Assembly: GCA_973895155.1 (NCBI GenBank)
Contig: OZ316896.1
Coordinates: 4,836,001-4,900,000 of the forward strand
DNA length: 64,000 bases
Direction: 5' to 3'
DNA from: Marsupella aquatica
Lineage: Eukaryota > Marchantiophyta
Part shown: positions 24,201 to 37,067 of the stretch, in pieces
Layout: each line of letters starts with the position of its first letter
How positions within the stretch are numbered: position 1 is the stretch's first letter
The notes under the pieces: model-generated
The model's database searches: none
Told to the model about the DNA's origin: nothing
Seen by the model: only the letters and a program-made list of their open reading frames with translations
Position numbers and translations under genes: made by a program

Positions 24201-26884
24201 ATTCAAAATTATAACTCCTGCTTGGGCCGGACAGGTGATGGCTCTTGCCGGTTTCAATTTGAACTCGATATACCTATTTGGTAACATCAGTTTTCGTCAA
24301 TTCATATGCTGTGAGTGACTGGTAGTTGACAAAAAATTCTGTTTTGATTTTGACCATCGTCGCAGGTTCTCAGGCAGCTCTCTGCAGAACCCAGCTACCG
24401 AGGCTTGGTGGCGTTGGGAATAGCTGGAGTTCAAGGATCAGCGGTTGCAGCCTTCAGGAAAGAAGATGCAATACTATTAGCTTCTTCAAAATACGAACGG
24501 TCACCTACTTATACTGGGCCCATTCCTGACTGGTTCAAACCCCCAGTCACAAAGAAGAAACGGGTAAATTTGTTTCATGCTATGAAATCTTTAATTGAGA
24601 ATCCAACTGATCAAAATGGGAGCTCCTCAATACCCAAGAATGCAGAAGCAACCAGCACCAGTGGGGGTAAATCTGAAAGCCAATCTGCTACGGGCACGAT
24701 CACCCCTACTAAATCAGAGAGAAGATTTCTCAATCTGGCACCCATGAAACCAATTCCACATAAAGCTGGCAAAGGGCCCAATCCATTTGCAGCTGTGGTA
24801 GCTGCTGCTAATGCTGGCTGGTCAATGAAAGTCAATATGCCAAATGGAACGTCTGGGAAAATGGGACGTCCTCACTCGAACTCTGTGATGGGACATGGGA
24901 CTACTACTGCTTCCTCGGGACTGGGCAATTATACACCATCGATCACACCTGGCTCCCTTCTTCTTGCTGCCAATGCTCCACTAGTGAAGCCACATGGGTG
25001 TAGTCGCCAGCCCATTGACGACTGTGCAGAGGTACGGATGCAGCATTTGTGCACTAGTCAATTTGTCTTGTCATGCTCATTTTGTCCCTTTAAACCGCCC
25101 ATCTCACCAACTATTGCCGTCCCATATAAAACGGAATAGTTGTCGCAGGCGGACCTTGTATGTGCGTCCATCTTCCCCTGCCGATCATTCCACAAGGTTA
25201 GGATATATCTCACTGATCAGATATGTGGTCGTTCTAATTCCCACGCGTGTGCTTTGAACAGGAGGATTTTCTATCCGATTTGATAAAGTTCTTGGTGTCA
25301 AGAGGACATGGTAGACTTATACCTCCCGCTGGAGCTGAAGGGTTCCCTGAAGTGGTGCTAAATGGAAAGCGGCTCGATCTTTACAACCTTTACAGAGAGG
25401 TCTGGAGTGTGTTGTGCGAGTGCCTGTATCTAACAAAACATCAATTCTCTCAATGGGTCTTAGTACTAGCCACAAATTAAGACTTGACCATTCGAATCAG
25501 TACAGTATGTCTTGCCTTGGAGACCTTGGACGGCAATCCCACTAGCTTTATGGTAGGCACGTTCAGTAGGTAATCAGGAGTCTATTTACAATGAAGTACG
25601 GGAATGTTACCACCGCATCTGTTTGATCAGGGCTCGTTGTTGCTATATCATAAGATCGGTCTTAACGGATAGTTTGGATGCAGGTAGTGTCCAGAGGAGG
25701 ATTTCATGTTGGCAATGGGATTAATTGGAAGGGTCAAGTTTTTTCAAAGATGCGAAACCATACTCTTAGCAACAAGATGACGGTGAGGCTCTGAGCTTGA
25801 CGAGGATTGATGTTGCCCAAACTCTTAGAGATTCATTTGTGTGTTGTGAGTATTTTGAGGCTAGGGCTCTATTCAAATTATGATGAGCTATGTTTGCTCG
25901 AACGTGGACAGTTGCTGGTTCGGCTTTCGGAGTTCATTGTAAATAAAAGAAGAGTCTGTGGCTAAGCTGTCTTTTCTTTGGTTTCGGTTAACAGGGGGTG
26001 GGAAATACCCTGAAAAAACATTATGAAACCTACCTCCTGGAGTATGAACTTGCCCACAACGACGTTGATGGGGAGTGTTGTATTTTATGTCACAGGTTGG
26101 TCTCATACAACCCAATTTGAATCTATTTCAATCTCGCAAGTATGCTGATCGATTGCTTTTGCCCATGTCTCTTGTCCTTGAGCGAGACAGATAAAGTTTT
26201 TCAAGTTGGTTATCCTCACGTTGTGTTGCTTGCAGCGGTGCTGCTGGAGACTGGGTAAATTGTGGAAGTTGTGGAGAATGGGCGCACTTTGGTTGTGATA
26301 AACGCACTGGGCTTGGAACTTTCAAGGTGAGTCGTGATAAGGAATTCATAGAAGGTTTGAGTCTCTTCGAAGATAAGGTGTAGACATCATTAGACATGGT
26401 ATATATGCTTTAGCTGGACGAATTGGACCTCCTTCAAGACGCTAGGAAGGGGCATAAATTTGCATATTCTCAACACAAGCCAGGTTTTATCAGCAATACT
26501 TATGAAGTACGACGAACCATGTCCTGATTTGGCGGGGTTTGAGGGAGGGTAGCATGTCACATAAAAATGCTGGTGTCTGGTCGAGAAGATTCTTATCGCA
26601 AAAAGGTTTGCGGGGAAAGGAGAGCTCAAGAGGATGCAGAAGCCCTGAAGAGCGATGATGAACTGAGTCTGGGCATCGGAAAGTGCAACTTTGTCAAGAT
26701 CGAATCACTAATAAAACTGCTCTGTTCGCAGGAATATTCCAAAACGGATGGTTTGGAGTACATTTGTCCGAATTGTAGTACAGCAAATGGACGACTGACT
26801 AAGCGGAGAAAAGTCGGTAATTCAGCCGATGGAGCTGAAGCTGCGATAACTAAGGGCGTACCTAGAAGGACTGCGCGAGGTTGA
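21254..26884 (+). CDS. ARID4: ARID/PHD chromatin protein, orthologue of plant ARID4
   Basis: A nuclear DNA-binding protein. Plant ARID2/3/4 are reported members of PEAT (PWWP-EPCR-ARID-TRB) chromatin complexes. I infer 15 coding exons: 21254-21511, 21710-21901, 22104-22157, 22501-22592, 22708-22978, 23157-23213, 23414-23445, 23661-23796, 24055-24234, 24366-25031, 25262-25399, 25684-25782, 25995-26095, 26236-26326, 26732-26884. All borders are GT-AG and the sum is 2520 nt, 839 aa. The N-terminal half has KGVKHLIYWK-like conserved blocks (22501) and a Cys pair CDLC (about 23721). The ARID is residues about 647-757: EDFLSDLIKFLVSRGH, RLDLYNLYREVVSRGGF, then MTGVGNTLKKHYETYLLEYE. A C4HC3 PHD finger follows at about 757-812 (CILC, CGSCGEWAHFGC, CPNC), then a basic tail. 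It is intact and somewhat longer than the roughly 750-residue Arabidopsis protein. The start was chosen at the first ATG after the acceptor at 21250; an upstream start is not excluded. Confidence 0.92.
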
Positions 26885-27529
26885 AGATTTGCAAACTCAC
26901 ATTATCTGGGGTTTTCTGTCGTACATTTAGTCAATTGTACTGGTGACAATCGACAGTGAAATGTAAAATCAACAACGCCCCTCTTGGTCATACGTTTGTG
27001 AGCCTCAAGCCATGCAGATGTGACCCACGTCGCCAGGGTATTTGTGTTGCGCTTTGGACGGAGATAATGAACAGAAGTCATGTATCCGCCATTTCGACTA
27101 CCACCTCCAATTGAGGTGATTCTGCGGTATCATTGTACATCCAAATCTTACAGGAAGGTGCCTAAAGAATGCGGCAGTTGTGGCTCATCTCCACCCGGGT
27201 CCATCTCAAAGCTTAGAGTGCGTGAAGGAGGTCAAGTCTTCCTGTCAAGTCCGGCAACCATGACTCCGATTGACAAGAAGGAAAGCAGACAGTTAGTACT
27301 CGGCCTTTGTACGACCGGAAGGGATGCCTTGTTTTCCCTGAATTGCAAAGTTTTGGAGGTGGTGCTGTTTGCAATCTGGAAAACTGTGGTCTTGTGGAAG
27401 CCTTCATATGAGGTGGAGCTATCATTGACTCCTAACGGTGTTATTCCCCCGTAAACAAGAGCCCTGTAGAATCTGCACCTGCGTTGTACAGGACGGGTGT
27501 AGATTTCCATGGTTTTTGGGAGCTTAAAT

Positions 27530-28582
27530 GCATTTTGATGCTGCTCTCGCCTGAAACGTATTTTTTAAGAACTCCCGCTTATCAGACTCGTCAAGGTCGT
27601 GGACACCAGTGAGTATCTGCTCTGGTAGAGTTAGATCCCGTGTGTCTACATCTTGATTTTATGGTTGTTCACATTGAGCAACCATGTTGATCATGGAACC
27701 ATGAGAGGCCCTTGTCTTACTTATGGATGTAACAGGTTTCAAATTCAATTGAATGGAACGGCAGTACGGTTCAAATTCACAGGTCTCCATGGAATTGTCA
27801 TTGACATTAATTGAAAGTTTCTTAGCTGCACTCAATGACATGGTTTTCAGTCCCTACAGGTTGTGGAGACGGAATTATAAGACGCAGGACTTTACGGCAG
27901 CAACTGCAACTGCTGCAACTTCATTGGCTGACTCCTGTACGTCGAATCTTAGGTACCCACTGACACTGCCAAAGTAGTGCAGATTACCACTGTTTGCCGC
28001 ATGCAACCTCCTGAAAGTCCAGGTCGAAGTTCTGGATTGTAAGACGTTGCGGGGCTTAGACTCTGGTGTGGGATACGTCAATGAGTTTATCCCATTGGGC
28101 CTTCGTGGTGCAGGTCCAACGAAACTATCTTCGCCTTTGTCGACATGCTAGTGGTCTTTGAACCTTGTCAAGCAAATGTATGAACCCTGTCTTTCGGTGA
28201 ATTCACTTAAAGATCCAGGAATGACCCGGACCTCGTCTTGCGGATTTGCTGCCTTCTATCATCGATATTTTTGTATGGCAGTAAAATTTGAAGCTCACCA
28301 AACAGGAAGATATGTTTGTACCTGGCCACCTGAAGCCCTTCATAGCTGCTCTTCCGTCCGTCAAATTTTCATGACACGTTGCGCAGTCACAGGGAGGAAA
28401 TCGACCAGTTCTTTGGGCAAATTCGGGAATCTTCTTGCGTCTTTGAGTTGGGGTCTTGAATTTGATACCTCAGGCTCCCCTTCAGCATTTCCTCGATACT
28501 CTAGATATTTCTCTGTTCCAATTTCCCTTTTCACTGGCTGGAAGCTGAGATTTGCTGAACTAAACCCCGGATGGACCTCCAC
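27530..28582 (-). other. unassigned coding-like segments, possibly a decayed or multi-exon gene
   Basis: On the minus strand three open stretches have protein-like composition: 28582-28361 (starting MEVHPGFSSANLSFQPVK), 28081-27875 (containing GNLHYFGSVSGYLRFDVQES) and about 27661-27530 (DLTLPEQILTGVHDLDESDK). They are in different frames, with stops between. I do not recognise a family. They could be exons of an unannotated gene or a pseudogene. Chance ORFs are also possible. Confidence 0.2.
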
Positions 28583-29491
28583 TTTCTCTATGAAGCCCTT
28601 ATGATACTAAAGCTTGCATAGACTTGTTTAAAACATTTAAATTGACTCAGATAACACTATTTACATTTTTTAGTTAGTGATTTGTCAACTGTCTCCTTAC
28701 CCTCTGTAGCTGGTTTCAATTACATTATTGAACTGATTTCCTTAGTAACTTGACCATCTTGAACGTGAAAGAGTCAAGACATGATACCATTACTCTTGAA
28801 CGTGAAAGAGTCAAGACATCATACCATTACTCTGGATCACCATGACATCTTGACTATCTTCTCCCCAAGGTAATCAAAGTTGTCAACTGCAACCTGTGAT
28901 TGGATCTTTTGTCATTTTGGTGTAAAAGCAATTATCGCCTTACATAGTCCACTGGGATGGGCGTGAACAATGTCTGAGATTTGCTCAGAGATTTGTAAAC
29001 AATAAATTTTTATTAAAAAGTCTATTTTTCATATTTTTTTGAGATTTGTGGGGAGATTTGTAGTCACATTGTTGTTAGAGTGTGTGACTATTTAGGCAAA
29101 GCAAGCAAAAAAGTTATGATACTACTAATGTGTCTGAAATTATTTAGGCAGGGCGAGTAAAAAAGTTATGTTTCTAATTACCATAAGCAGCGTAGTTGGG
29201 ACTTATACAAAGGAATATTTGAATAATTTTACTAACAAATTCACCAAACACTCACTTGGGTGAGGGGGCAGTTGGGACTTGTACAAAAGAATATTTGAGT
29301 TTTCTTAACAAACGCACCAAACACTTACTTGGGTGAGGGGGCAAACCACCAGATCTAACGATCCTCCTATAAAACCATGAATCTCACTCTGTCAGAAACT
29401 TTTTGACCAGAAGACACTACCTCCCAGGGCAAGGGACAAGACCATCGTGCCTCCTTCTCAGATTTGTGAATAAAAGGCTGCTCCAGAGGCG

Positions 29492-29630
29492 TCTGTAGGA
29501 TAACCCATCCCATAACTGACTTCTTGGGGCCGTAACCCCCTCGGGGTTATTTGTAACCCCCTGTGTAAACCCCTCAAGCCCGTAACCCCCTGAGTGAATG
29601 GGTTATTATCCTACAGAGTTATTTAAATTG
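29492..29630. mobile_element. small foldback (MITE-like) element with CCCCCT-rich core
   Basis: The ends are inverted: TCTGTAGGATAACCCA near 29492 and TGGGTTATTATCCTACAGA near 29607-29626, differing by a 3-base insertion. The core repeats GTAACCCCCT four times. The length is about 137 bp. No clear target-site duplication is visible, so assignment to a transposon family is tentative. Confidence 0.4.
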
Positions 29631-30185
29631 TCAAAAATTTGCCCAACTTCCCGCTTAGCAAAATGTACTAAAGACAAAAGTGAAAAACAAAGTAGCTACA
29701 CTTCTACTTTTGGTTGAGACACGTAGCCAACATCTGACAGTTCTCCACATTGTAAGAAGATCCAACTGTAGAACTGGGGAACATTATCTAGCTAGAGGGA
29801 ACTACATAGCACCGGGACCTAGCCAGATCCTCCCTTCCGCTGTTGGGTGACAAGCCAATGTAGCACCCAATGTGGCAACATTGGAAAATCCTGAGCAAAA
29901 ACTCTGCCTACATATCTTTGGATGGGATGGTGGGTTGATTTTGGATGAGTTGATAGGAAACTCATTCCGATTTTCCCTGTTTGGGCTCTGCCATTCAATG
30001 CTACTCATTATTGCCAAACACAAAAGATAAGGACATGAGGGCGCATGGCTTACTGCTACCTATGGTGTGTGGGTCAATCTGTGCAAAAGTCAGTATTTAC
30101 ATAACTAGATTGAAAATAATCTTCTAACTTAGATGCCAATTTTCGAGTCAGATTCAAAGTCCATCTAAGAAAGCTAAGATAAAGG

Positions 30186-30215
30186 GTTTTGGGTTTTGGG
30201 TTTAGGGTTTAGGGT
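30186..30215 (+). repeat. interstitial telomere-like repeat (TTTAGGG)
   Basis: GGGTTTTGGGTTTTGGG is followed by two perfect TTTAGGG units. This is the common plant telomere unit. The stretch is short and degenerate, consistent with an interstitial site or a promoter telo-box rather than a chromosome end. Confidence 0.6.
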
Positions 30216-31029
30216 GAAGCCCCTAGAAAGTGAGACTCAAGCACAACTTAATTAGTGTTGGAATAGTAAATGAGCATGATTGTATTCACTATGAACCACT
30301 ATAATATCCAATCCCACCAAAATGGTGCATGAGCATGATTGTACTCACTATAAACCACTATAATCTACATTTATAATATTGAATCCCACTCATTTTAGTC
30401 TTTCATCCCGTTACAAAATGCATTTTGGGTATGAATGAATGACAGCCGTTAGATCTTTTGGGTGAGTTTTTGTATTCGTTTCATTATTAATTCCGTGGCC
30501 AAGGTACGCATAAACACATAACAAGAACAATTGTACTAGATAGTCCTTTCTACTCTCCCATGGGGACTACAACTCTACAAGGGTGCAGTGATTATATTAT
30601 ACTCTCATAAAAAGATAAAGATAAAGTATTATCCAAAGATCAGGGAGAAGGTAACCAGAAATTGGCATAGAGGAAAAGAAAAGGGAGGGCCAGATAAAGG
30701 GAAAAGGGAACAAAAATTGAAGAAGAGGAGAATGAAAAAGGTAGGGAAAATAGAGAAGGGGATCAAGTGAGATCATTTTGTATTTAAAATATTATTAATT
30801 TTAATTTTAATAAAAATTGCATCAGTTTTTTGGGTGATCATGCTATGACTCCGTGATGTAATGGCCACTTTCACCCATCTTGCATCTCCATGTTCTCACC
30901 TGCATACTCATCAACAATAACACGTTCACAATAATGACCAAAATGATAACATTTTTGCACAATGACATTTTTATGCTCCATCTTTTTTGCGGCGCATAGG
31001 GAATGAGTTTGCCTGCATTTTTGTGTTTC

Positions 31030-31480
31030 CTCAATAACTTTGCCTCACCTCTACATCTTTTTCTCCTTTCAACGTCTTTTCTTCACCTCAACATCTTTTG
31101 TGCAATGCACAGACATTTTTTGTGTTATTTATCTCACCACCACTTCTTTCCCTCACCCTCGACATCTTTTCTCTTCTCGACATGTTTTCCTCATCTTTAT
31201 ATCTTTTCTCACCTTCTCATCTTTTCTCTCCTCAACATCTTTTTTTCACTTTGAATTCTTTTCCTCCCCTCTCTCATCAACAGCTTTTTCACACCAATAT
31301 CTTTTCTTTGCTTCAAAATCTTTTTCTTTCATGGACAACTTTTTTCACAGCAACATTTTTTCTTCACGTCGACATCTTTTCTTTCATTGACAACTTTTTT
31401 CACACCAACATCTTTTTCTTCACTTTAATATCTTTTTTCATCTCAACATCTTTCATGCAACGCACAGGCATTGGGCTAGT
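31030..31480. repeat. polypyrimidine array with Helitron-like 3' tail
   Basis: Degenerate CTCACCTCGACATCTTTTC units run to 31450 and are followed by CATGCAACGCACAGGCATTGGGCTAG, then T. The array-plus-tail layout matches the partial versions at 440-712 and 4630-5300. A terminus of the form CTAG followed by T, preceded by a GC-rich stretch, is what a Helitron 3' end looks like. Confidence 0.5.
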
Positions 31481-31999
31481 ATCCAATAATATCCAATCCC
31501 ACCAAAATGGTGCATCGTCGTTTACCCAAACTACCTTTTGGAGGGAATCTATGAAAGCCATAGATTTATTCTCTCACTTTCTTGGGCCGCGTGATTATTT
31601 GAGAATGGGGCAAGCTATCAAGTCAAATGAGTGTATTTGAACACAAGTCTAAAGTACATGGAGGACAATTCATGTCAACACATCATCTAATTATAGAGTG
31701 GTACATGAAGTGAAAGTTATGTAAATACACTCTACTCTCAATCATCTAGGTACAGCCTAATCAAAACTGAATATGATGGTTATAGGTGACTAAGGTATTT
31801 TTTTTCCTTTGTGGAAGCGTTTCACCTTTTCCAATTTCAATTGTTTAGGAGATGGAGAGACTATTATTGGGGTTTGTTGTATGTTATTTTTAGGAGGCTA
31901 TGGGGGAGGCTATATTTTTGTTTCTGGTTAGTTTTTGTGTGGTGGGGCTTTTCTTCCTTTAGAAAAGGAGAGGGGAGGCTTTTTCCTCAGCAAAAATGT

Positions 32000-32330
32000 A
32001 TAGTTTAGTAAATCTCAATATCTTTTGCGTAATGACATTTTTTAACTTTGTCTTTTATGCAATAAAACCCATAATGCAAGAACCTGCCTGTTATGGTTTT
32101 TTTTTTATGCAATAACATCTTTTATGCAACAACTTCATTTCATCCACAATATTTTTTGCATTATGATCCATTTCATAATGACATCTATTTGCACCAATAT
32201 ATTTTGCTTAATGACATCATAATTTTCACAATGACATTCTTTGTGTAATGTTTTTTAGGCAATGATCTCTTTTGTACAACTCACAGGTATTGAGTCATTC
32301 TATCCATAGTAATTATGACAAAAGGTTGGG
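32000..32330. repeat. AATGACATCTTTTATGCAA repeat tract
   Basis: Loose repeats of AATGACATC(T)TTTATGCAA and ACAATGACATT run to about 32290, ending in a tail with GCATTTAGGCTAGT at about 32328-32341. The same units occur at 285-355 at the start of the window. It is related to the other ACATCTTTT arrays. Confidence 0.5.
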
Positions 32331-33625
32331 CATTTAGGCTAGTATTATAATTATTTTCTTTATTACATGAAGCTCTTTGTTTTACAAGGATGAAAGCTCA
32401 CCTCAAGGCTAATTAATGTAAACCCTCATTAATTAGCCCGTCATTGCTGCCCGCTGTCCCAATGTGACAGGTCAGGTCCAGTTTTGGCTAGCGTGAGTGG
32501 CAGTTACCATGAGCTGACCTCAGGCTAGATGGTAGCTCAACCTGTTACAACCTGGAGGTCACCAGTTGACATCCGGTCAGCTTCAAAAGCATGTTGGGTG
32601 TGGTTCATTCATACCCTATTGACATCTCAAAAAACTTGTAGTCACCTGGTCGCAAAGGCGGGCAGCCTCCGTACAGAGGCTCTGAATGAGCCTTGAGGTT
32701 GAGTTTCGTCACGAACGAGCCCGATCAGCTGTCCTTGGGACATGAATAGCAGCAAAGATTAAAAAGTGTCGACCCTCGATGATAGTAGTTGGCCAAAACT
32801 TCTTCAAGTAATTGAAGAAAAGCTGGCCGTTTCACAATAGCTCTCAACACTCAATGACAGCAGCTGACCTCCTTACAGGCGGTGTCCCTGATCAGTCTGC
32901 TCTCTTCACATGCAACCCCTACTCCCCCGACTCTCTTCACAGGCGGCCTATGCACTAGTCCACCCCTATTCCCTTTCTCCACCCCCACTTCTAATTCTAT
33001 TATCACCTCCTAAAATAAGTCAGGGTCTAGTGGCTTCAATCTAGGCTTAGGCCTTCTAATAGTAAGATTTGATTTTAGGGGCAGATTAGTAATGTGAACC
33101 AGATTGGGGATGCGGATAGTCGAAATCGAATAATAACTATCGTTCCATATTCTGTTGCTCCAGACCCCAAATCCTTGAAAGGAATCACTAAAGCTCTGTA
33201 GTAGGGTTTAGTCAACCTGATGCTCAATTCACGTCGGAGGGTTTAATGAGCACAAACAACGAGCACCTCAGAGGCGTCTCGTCAGAATTGCTTCGCTCTG
33301 TTCGGGATTGTCGATTCGCCAGCGCGCGTGCTGAGGACTCTTACTCGCCCCGAGAAATTGACTCAACTCAGCCATCCTTGTGCGCTCAATCGCTGCTCCA
33401 TCGCAGGTCTGCTATCCCTCCGTCCTTCATGCCGATCGTTCCTCGTGTAATGAGGTTCCACATGAGAACTAGAGGTTTTCAACCGACAGGCTAGGCTCGG
33501 CATAGCCGCCTGCGGTGCGGTACAGGCAGAACAGAGACGGCGAGAAAAGGCGCAGCAGGAGCAGCATTGAGATTTGGTCTCACCAGAGTGATTCTATCGA
33601 GGGGAAATAATTATAAAGTAGTTCC

Positions 33626-36600
33626 GTGGAAGCGATGTCAAGGGGGCGGCCTGGGAAGGAGGATGACAAGAAGCGGAGGTGGAATTTCATTCGTGGTTTA
33701 CGAACGAGCCCTGCTGGTCCGCTGGAGCGCGATGTCGGTTCTCTTGTGGCGGCCGTAATGGCGCGCGGTCGGCCACCCTTTGCAAGGATAGGCGCCGCGG
33801 AAAACGTGATGAGCACTTCTCAATTTGTGGCCGTGGCGGATGAGGCGAGGGCGGGGAATGGAAACGATCATCTATCGTCTGAAGAGGACTGGGTGGGCCG
33901 GTCGACTAGGGTGGATTTTTCCCATGCGGAGACCGTCTCTACTCGTCGGTGGATTGAAGCGAAGGACAATTCTCTGAAGGAGTACAGGTTTCCAGGCCGG
34001 GGATCCGATTCTCAACTCCTGGTAGTCGTCCCCTCTTTCATGGATTGAATGTCTACTAGGGCACGCCTTTGCTGTCAGAGACCTAAGCGCGTCTCTCTGG
34101 AAATTTGGCATAGAGAGACCCGTGTGATACTGCGATTGTCTCTGTTCTGCGCTTATGAATCAAAGTTGGCAATTATAGGACGTGTATCTGCTCACATTTT
34201 GATGTTGTCATGGGTGTGGGCTTCACAGACAGTGCTGCTGAAGGACACACGAGCTCCTCTTCAGAGAGTTGTGGACGGCTTCCTGAATCGATTTTTCCCC
34301 CTCGGTTATCCCAACAGGCAAGTATTAATTTGCCTCGCATCATCACTGACCAAAACTGTGGACGACTCAGATGTTGGGAGAAACTGTTCTTTGTTAAAAG
34401 TCCTCGACACACTGTGAGATTGTATCTGGAAGGCCCGTACAAAGATTCTGCCCTCAGTTGATTCATGCAGGGGATGCACCCCTATGTATTTTGCCGAAAT
34501 TCATTCATACGTGCTTGAAAGGGATGGCTCCTCCGGCTGCACTGTTGGAGATATCCGAGTTTTTTCCCCGACGTGGTTCTGTGCGTTTCTTAATTTGGCT
34601 CTCACAGTTGATCGGAGCCAGCCGGATCCTGATCTTCTGAATACTTTATTTTGCAGTGTATCTGAGGGCTATTTGGTTTATTCACAATACCGAGCTGTGC
34701 AGCATTTCGCCAGTGCAATACTTTCCGTGCTTTCGACCCAGGTATCAATTAAGTACACGCTTTCAGATAATCATAAGCTAACTGTTCAATAGCAGTAACG
34801 GAGGTGTGTTTGAACCTGTGTAACGATTGCCTGAACTTGTATGATTCCTCTCTTTACATTTTGAGACAGTGATACATTGTGACAACCCGTTTTTGTGATA
34901 TCCTTGTGACAGTCATTACTTTTTGCAGCTGGTTTGAGACCCACTCCCGCTCAGGCTACCATTGTAAGCTGGGTAAGGACTCCTGATCGTTCTTTCTATA
35001 TCTAAGATAAATCTTGAAATACACGCGTTACTAAAGCTTCCAATCTGCAGTCCGATATTTGAGTTTTGGAGTTATCGGTCAGGGGCCAATTTTTAGGAAA
35101 ACTGGGCTAGCAGAAGTGCTGGAAGTTTCTTTCCTTCTGGGTCCTATAGTAAGGAGGATGATACATCCGACTAGAGTCTTGTGCCCTAATTAGTATACTC
35201 ATGATGCAGGTTTTGAAGGATGGGATGCAGCATATTGGAAAGCTTTTCTGTAGTAGCCTTGGAGCCCAAATGGACTCCGAGCCAAAAAGGTGGCGGATTT
35301 TTGGTACTACATTTGTTGATTGTGGTCGTTTTATTTGGAATGTGGAAGGTGATGTTTGATAGGATATATCATGGATACTGGTTTTTGTCTTGTAGTTACT
35401 TCAAGCATAAATTGCTTAGGTTTGGGACGGAATTCTGATTTCTGAAGGATGCTTGGATTAATGTGCAGCGGATGCAATGTATGATATTGGAGCTGGATTA
35501 GAAGTGATATCTCCGTTATGCCCCCAACATTTTCTTTCTGTTGCTGGATTGGCTAACATGGCCAAGGTACTCCTCAAGATACTTTGCGCTGGTCGTGTGT
35601 CATTGACCGCACTGTAAAATGCCTGCCTCCTTGTAGTCAGGTTCATTGCATCTTATGCGTGGAGTTGTTTTAAGTTTGAAGAATTGGTCTATTGTCTAGA
35701 ACTATGATTCGTCTGCAAGTAGAGGCATTTCGCAGATCAGTCATAGGATTCTTTTCTGGTCTTTATAGGGAATGGCACTGGTATCCGCAAGGGCAACCCG
35801 CCTACCAGTTTACTCATCATTTGCTCAAGAAGGGAATTTGAGTGATCTTTACGCAAAAGGTGAAGCAATTTCAACGTTGTCAAATGTTCTTGGTCTTGGC
35901 GTGGGAATTCAATTGGCCTCAACATTCTGTGCAACAATGCAAGGCAAGGTATAAACTTGTTCGGAATTCTTTGTTGAGCATCGTGTATAGATGGATCGCT
36001 CCTGGGATGTTAACTTTTTGTGGCTCGCACGTGGAAAGAATTACTCTACTGGGATCTCTTTGAAGATATGTGGTTTCTTTGCTTTTAAGTCAAGAAGTAA
36101 CATATAACTATCATATTTCACCAGGACTCCATGGTAGTGCTATCTGGCCGAAATCTTTTAATGATCGAGAGGGCTCACTGGCCACAGAGTTCTATTTTAG
36201 TTTTGACATGAAGTTAGCTTACGCCAGAGAGGTAGTCTTGCTAATTGTTGTGGGATTTAATCCTGATCGCAGCTGCTTATCACTCCCTTTCTGTCAGCTA
36301 TACATTTGTATAGTGTGACACAAGAGATGCGTGCTGCTCCCATTAATACTCTCAACTCGCAACGCACAGCTTTTCTGGTGGCCGATTTCGTCAAGGTAGT
36401 TCCAATCCTAACTAGTATTGTCAAGGGAATGAGTTGTGTTACAAACGGTGCCTTCAATTTGGTGGTAGAGACAGACTGTGAGAAGATGGTACAGAAAGCC
36501 ATTGGAACCTTCAATTGATGTCGTGCAGCCTTCAATTAACGAGGTTTAGATTTTCTTGCTTGACAGCATATTCTTAACGTCAACTTGTTCTGTGTTTATT

Positions 36601-37067
36601 AGACGGGGCAAATATCAAGACCGGCTGAAGTACGCTATAGAGAGCGCCTTATTTTGCCAGTTAAGCTGCAACCAGATGCTGGAAATGTACGTGTGGGTAC
36701 GTCCCTTGTAAGGGTCGTGAGGAAGCCCTCTGTGCTTGCACAACTTAAGAGTCAATTTCCGGGAGAAAAGTTTCTTTTGCAATTTTCCGACAAAACAACT
36801 GACCTTGTGCTCCACCAGTCAGCCACTGGTCAAGATGCCGTCCGCGGATGGCTGATGGCTGCCTATGCCCACAAATTTGCTTGTAAAGATCATCCGCCTC
36901 AGAATCTCGTCAACGACAAAGGTTTTGGGTTGAAGAAAGAATCTGTACTGAAAGATGCTTATGAGCAGACCGAAAAAGTGCTGCCAGCTTTCCTAGAGGG
37001 CCTCAGAGAGCAAGGGTGGCACACACAGTTATTTCTAGGAGGATCCGGCTATCGCGCTTTGTGGTGA
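33626..37067 (+). CDS. RUS2: root UV-B sensitive 2 / weak auxin response 1 (DUF647 family)
   Basis: RUS2/WXR1 is a DUF647 protein that works with RUS1 in root development, early UV-B response and auxin distribution. Inferred exons: 33626-34021, 34229-34317, 34657-34741, 34913-34972, 35210-35303, 35469-35566, 35769-35948, 36273-36395, 36603-37067. The sum is 1590 nt, 529 aa, in frame throughout. The DUF647 core contains FFPLGYPNSVSEGYL, VLSTQSLLFAAGLRPTPAQA, WVLKDGMQHIGKL, MDSEPKRWRIFADAMYDIGA, SSFAQEGNLSDLYAKGEAIS, INTLNSQRTAFLVADFVKTG and C-terminal GSGYRALW. The block KDGMQHxGKL...MDSEPKRWRI favours RUS2 over other RUS paralogues. The intron after exon 2 has a GC donor (CAG/GCAAGT). The N-terminus is about 95 residues longer than the Arabidopsis protein, so a start at an internal Met (for example 33635 or 33758) is possible. 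A second ORF at 33246-33494 may be a uORF or leader. Confidence 0.93.

Larger units (their letters stand above)
26885..33625. other. long repeat-rich spacer between ARID4 and RUS2
   Basis: No confident gene in 6.7 kb. Contents seen: weakly supported minus-strand coding-like pieces at 27.5-28.6 kb; short tandem duplications at 28755-28835 (about 41-bp unit), 29200-29340 (about 75-bp unit) and 30250-30360 (about 60-bp unit); a foldback element at 29492-29630; interstitial telomere-like units near 30.2 kb; pyrimidine-rich arrays at 31.03-31.48 and 32.0-32.33 kb. The 33.25-33.62 kb part is GC-richer and is the likely promoter/leader of RUS2. Confidence 0.55.

Noticed and set aside
31003-31640. 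Three overlapping Phe/Ser-rich ORFs, one of 180 codons
   Set aside because: Low-complexity translation of the 31.0-31.5 kb polypyrimidine repeat.
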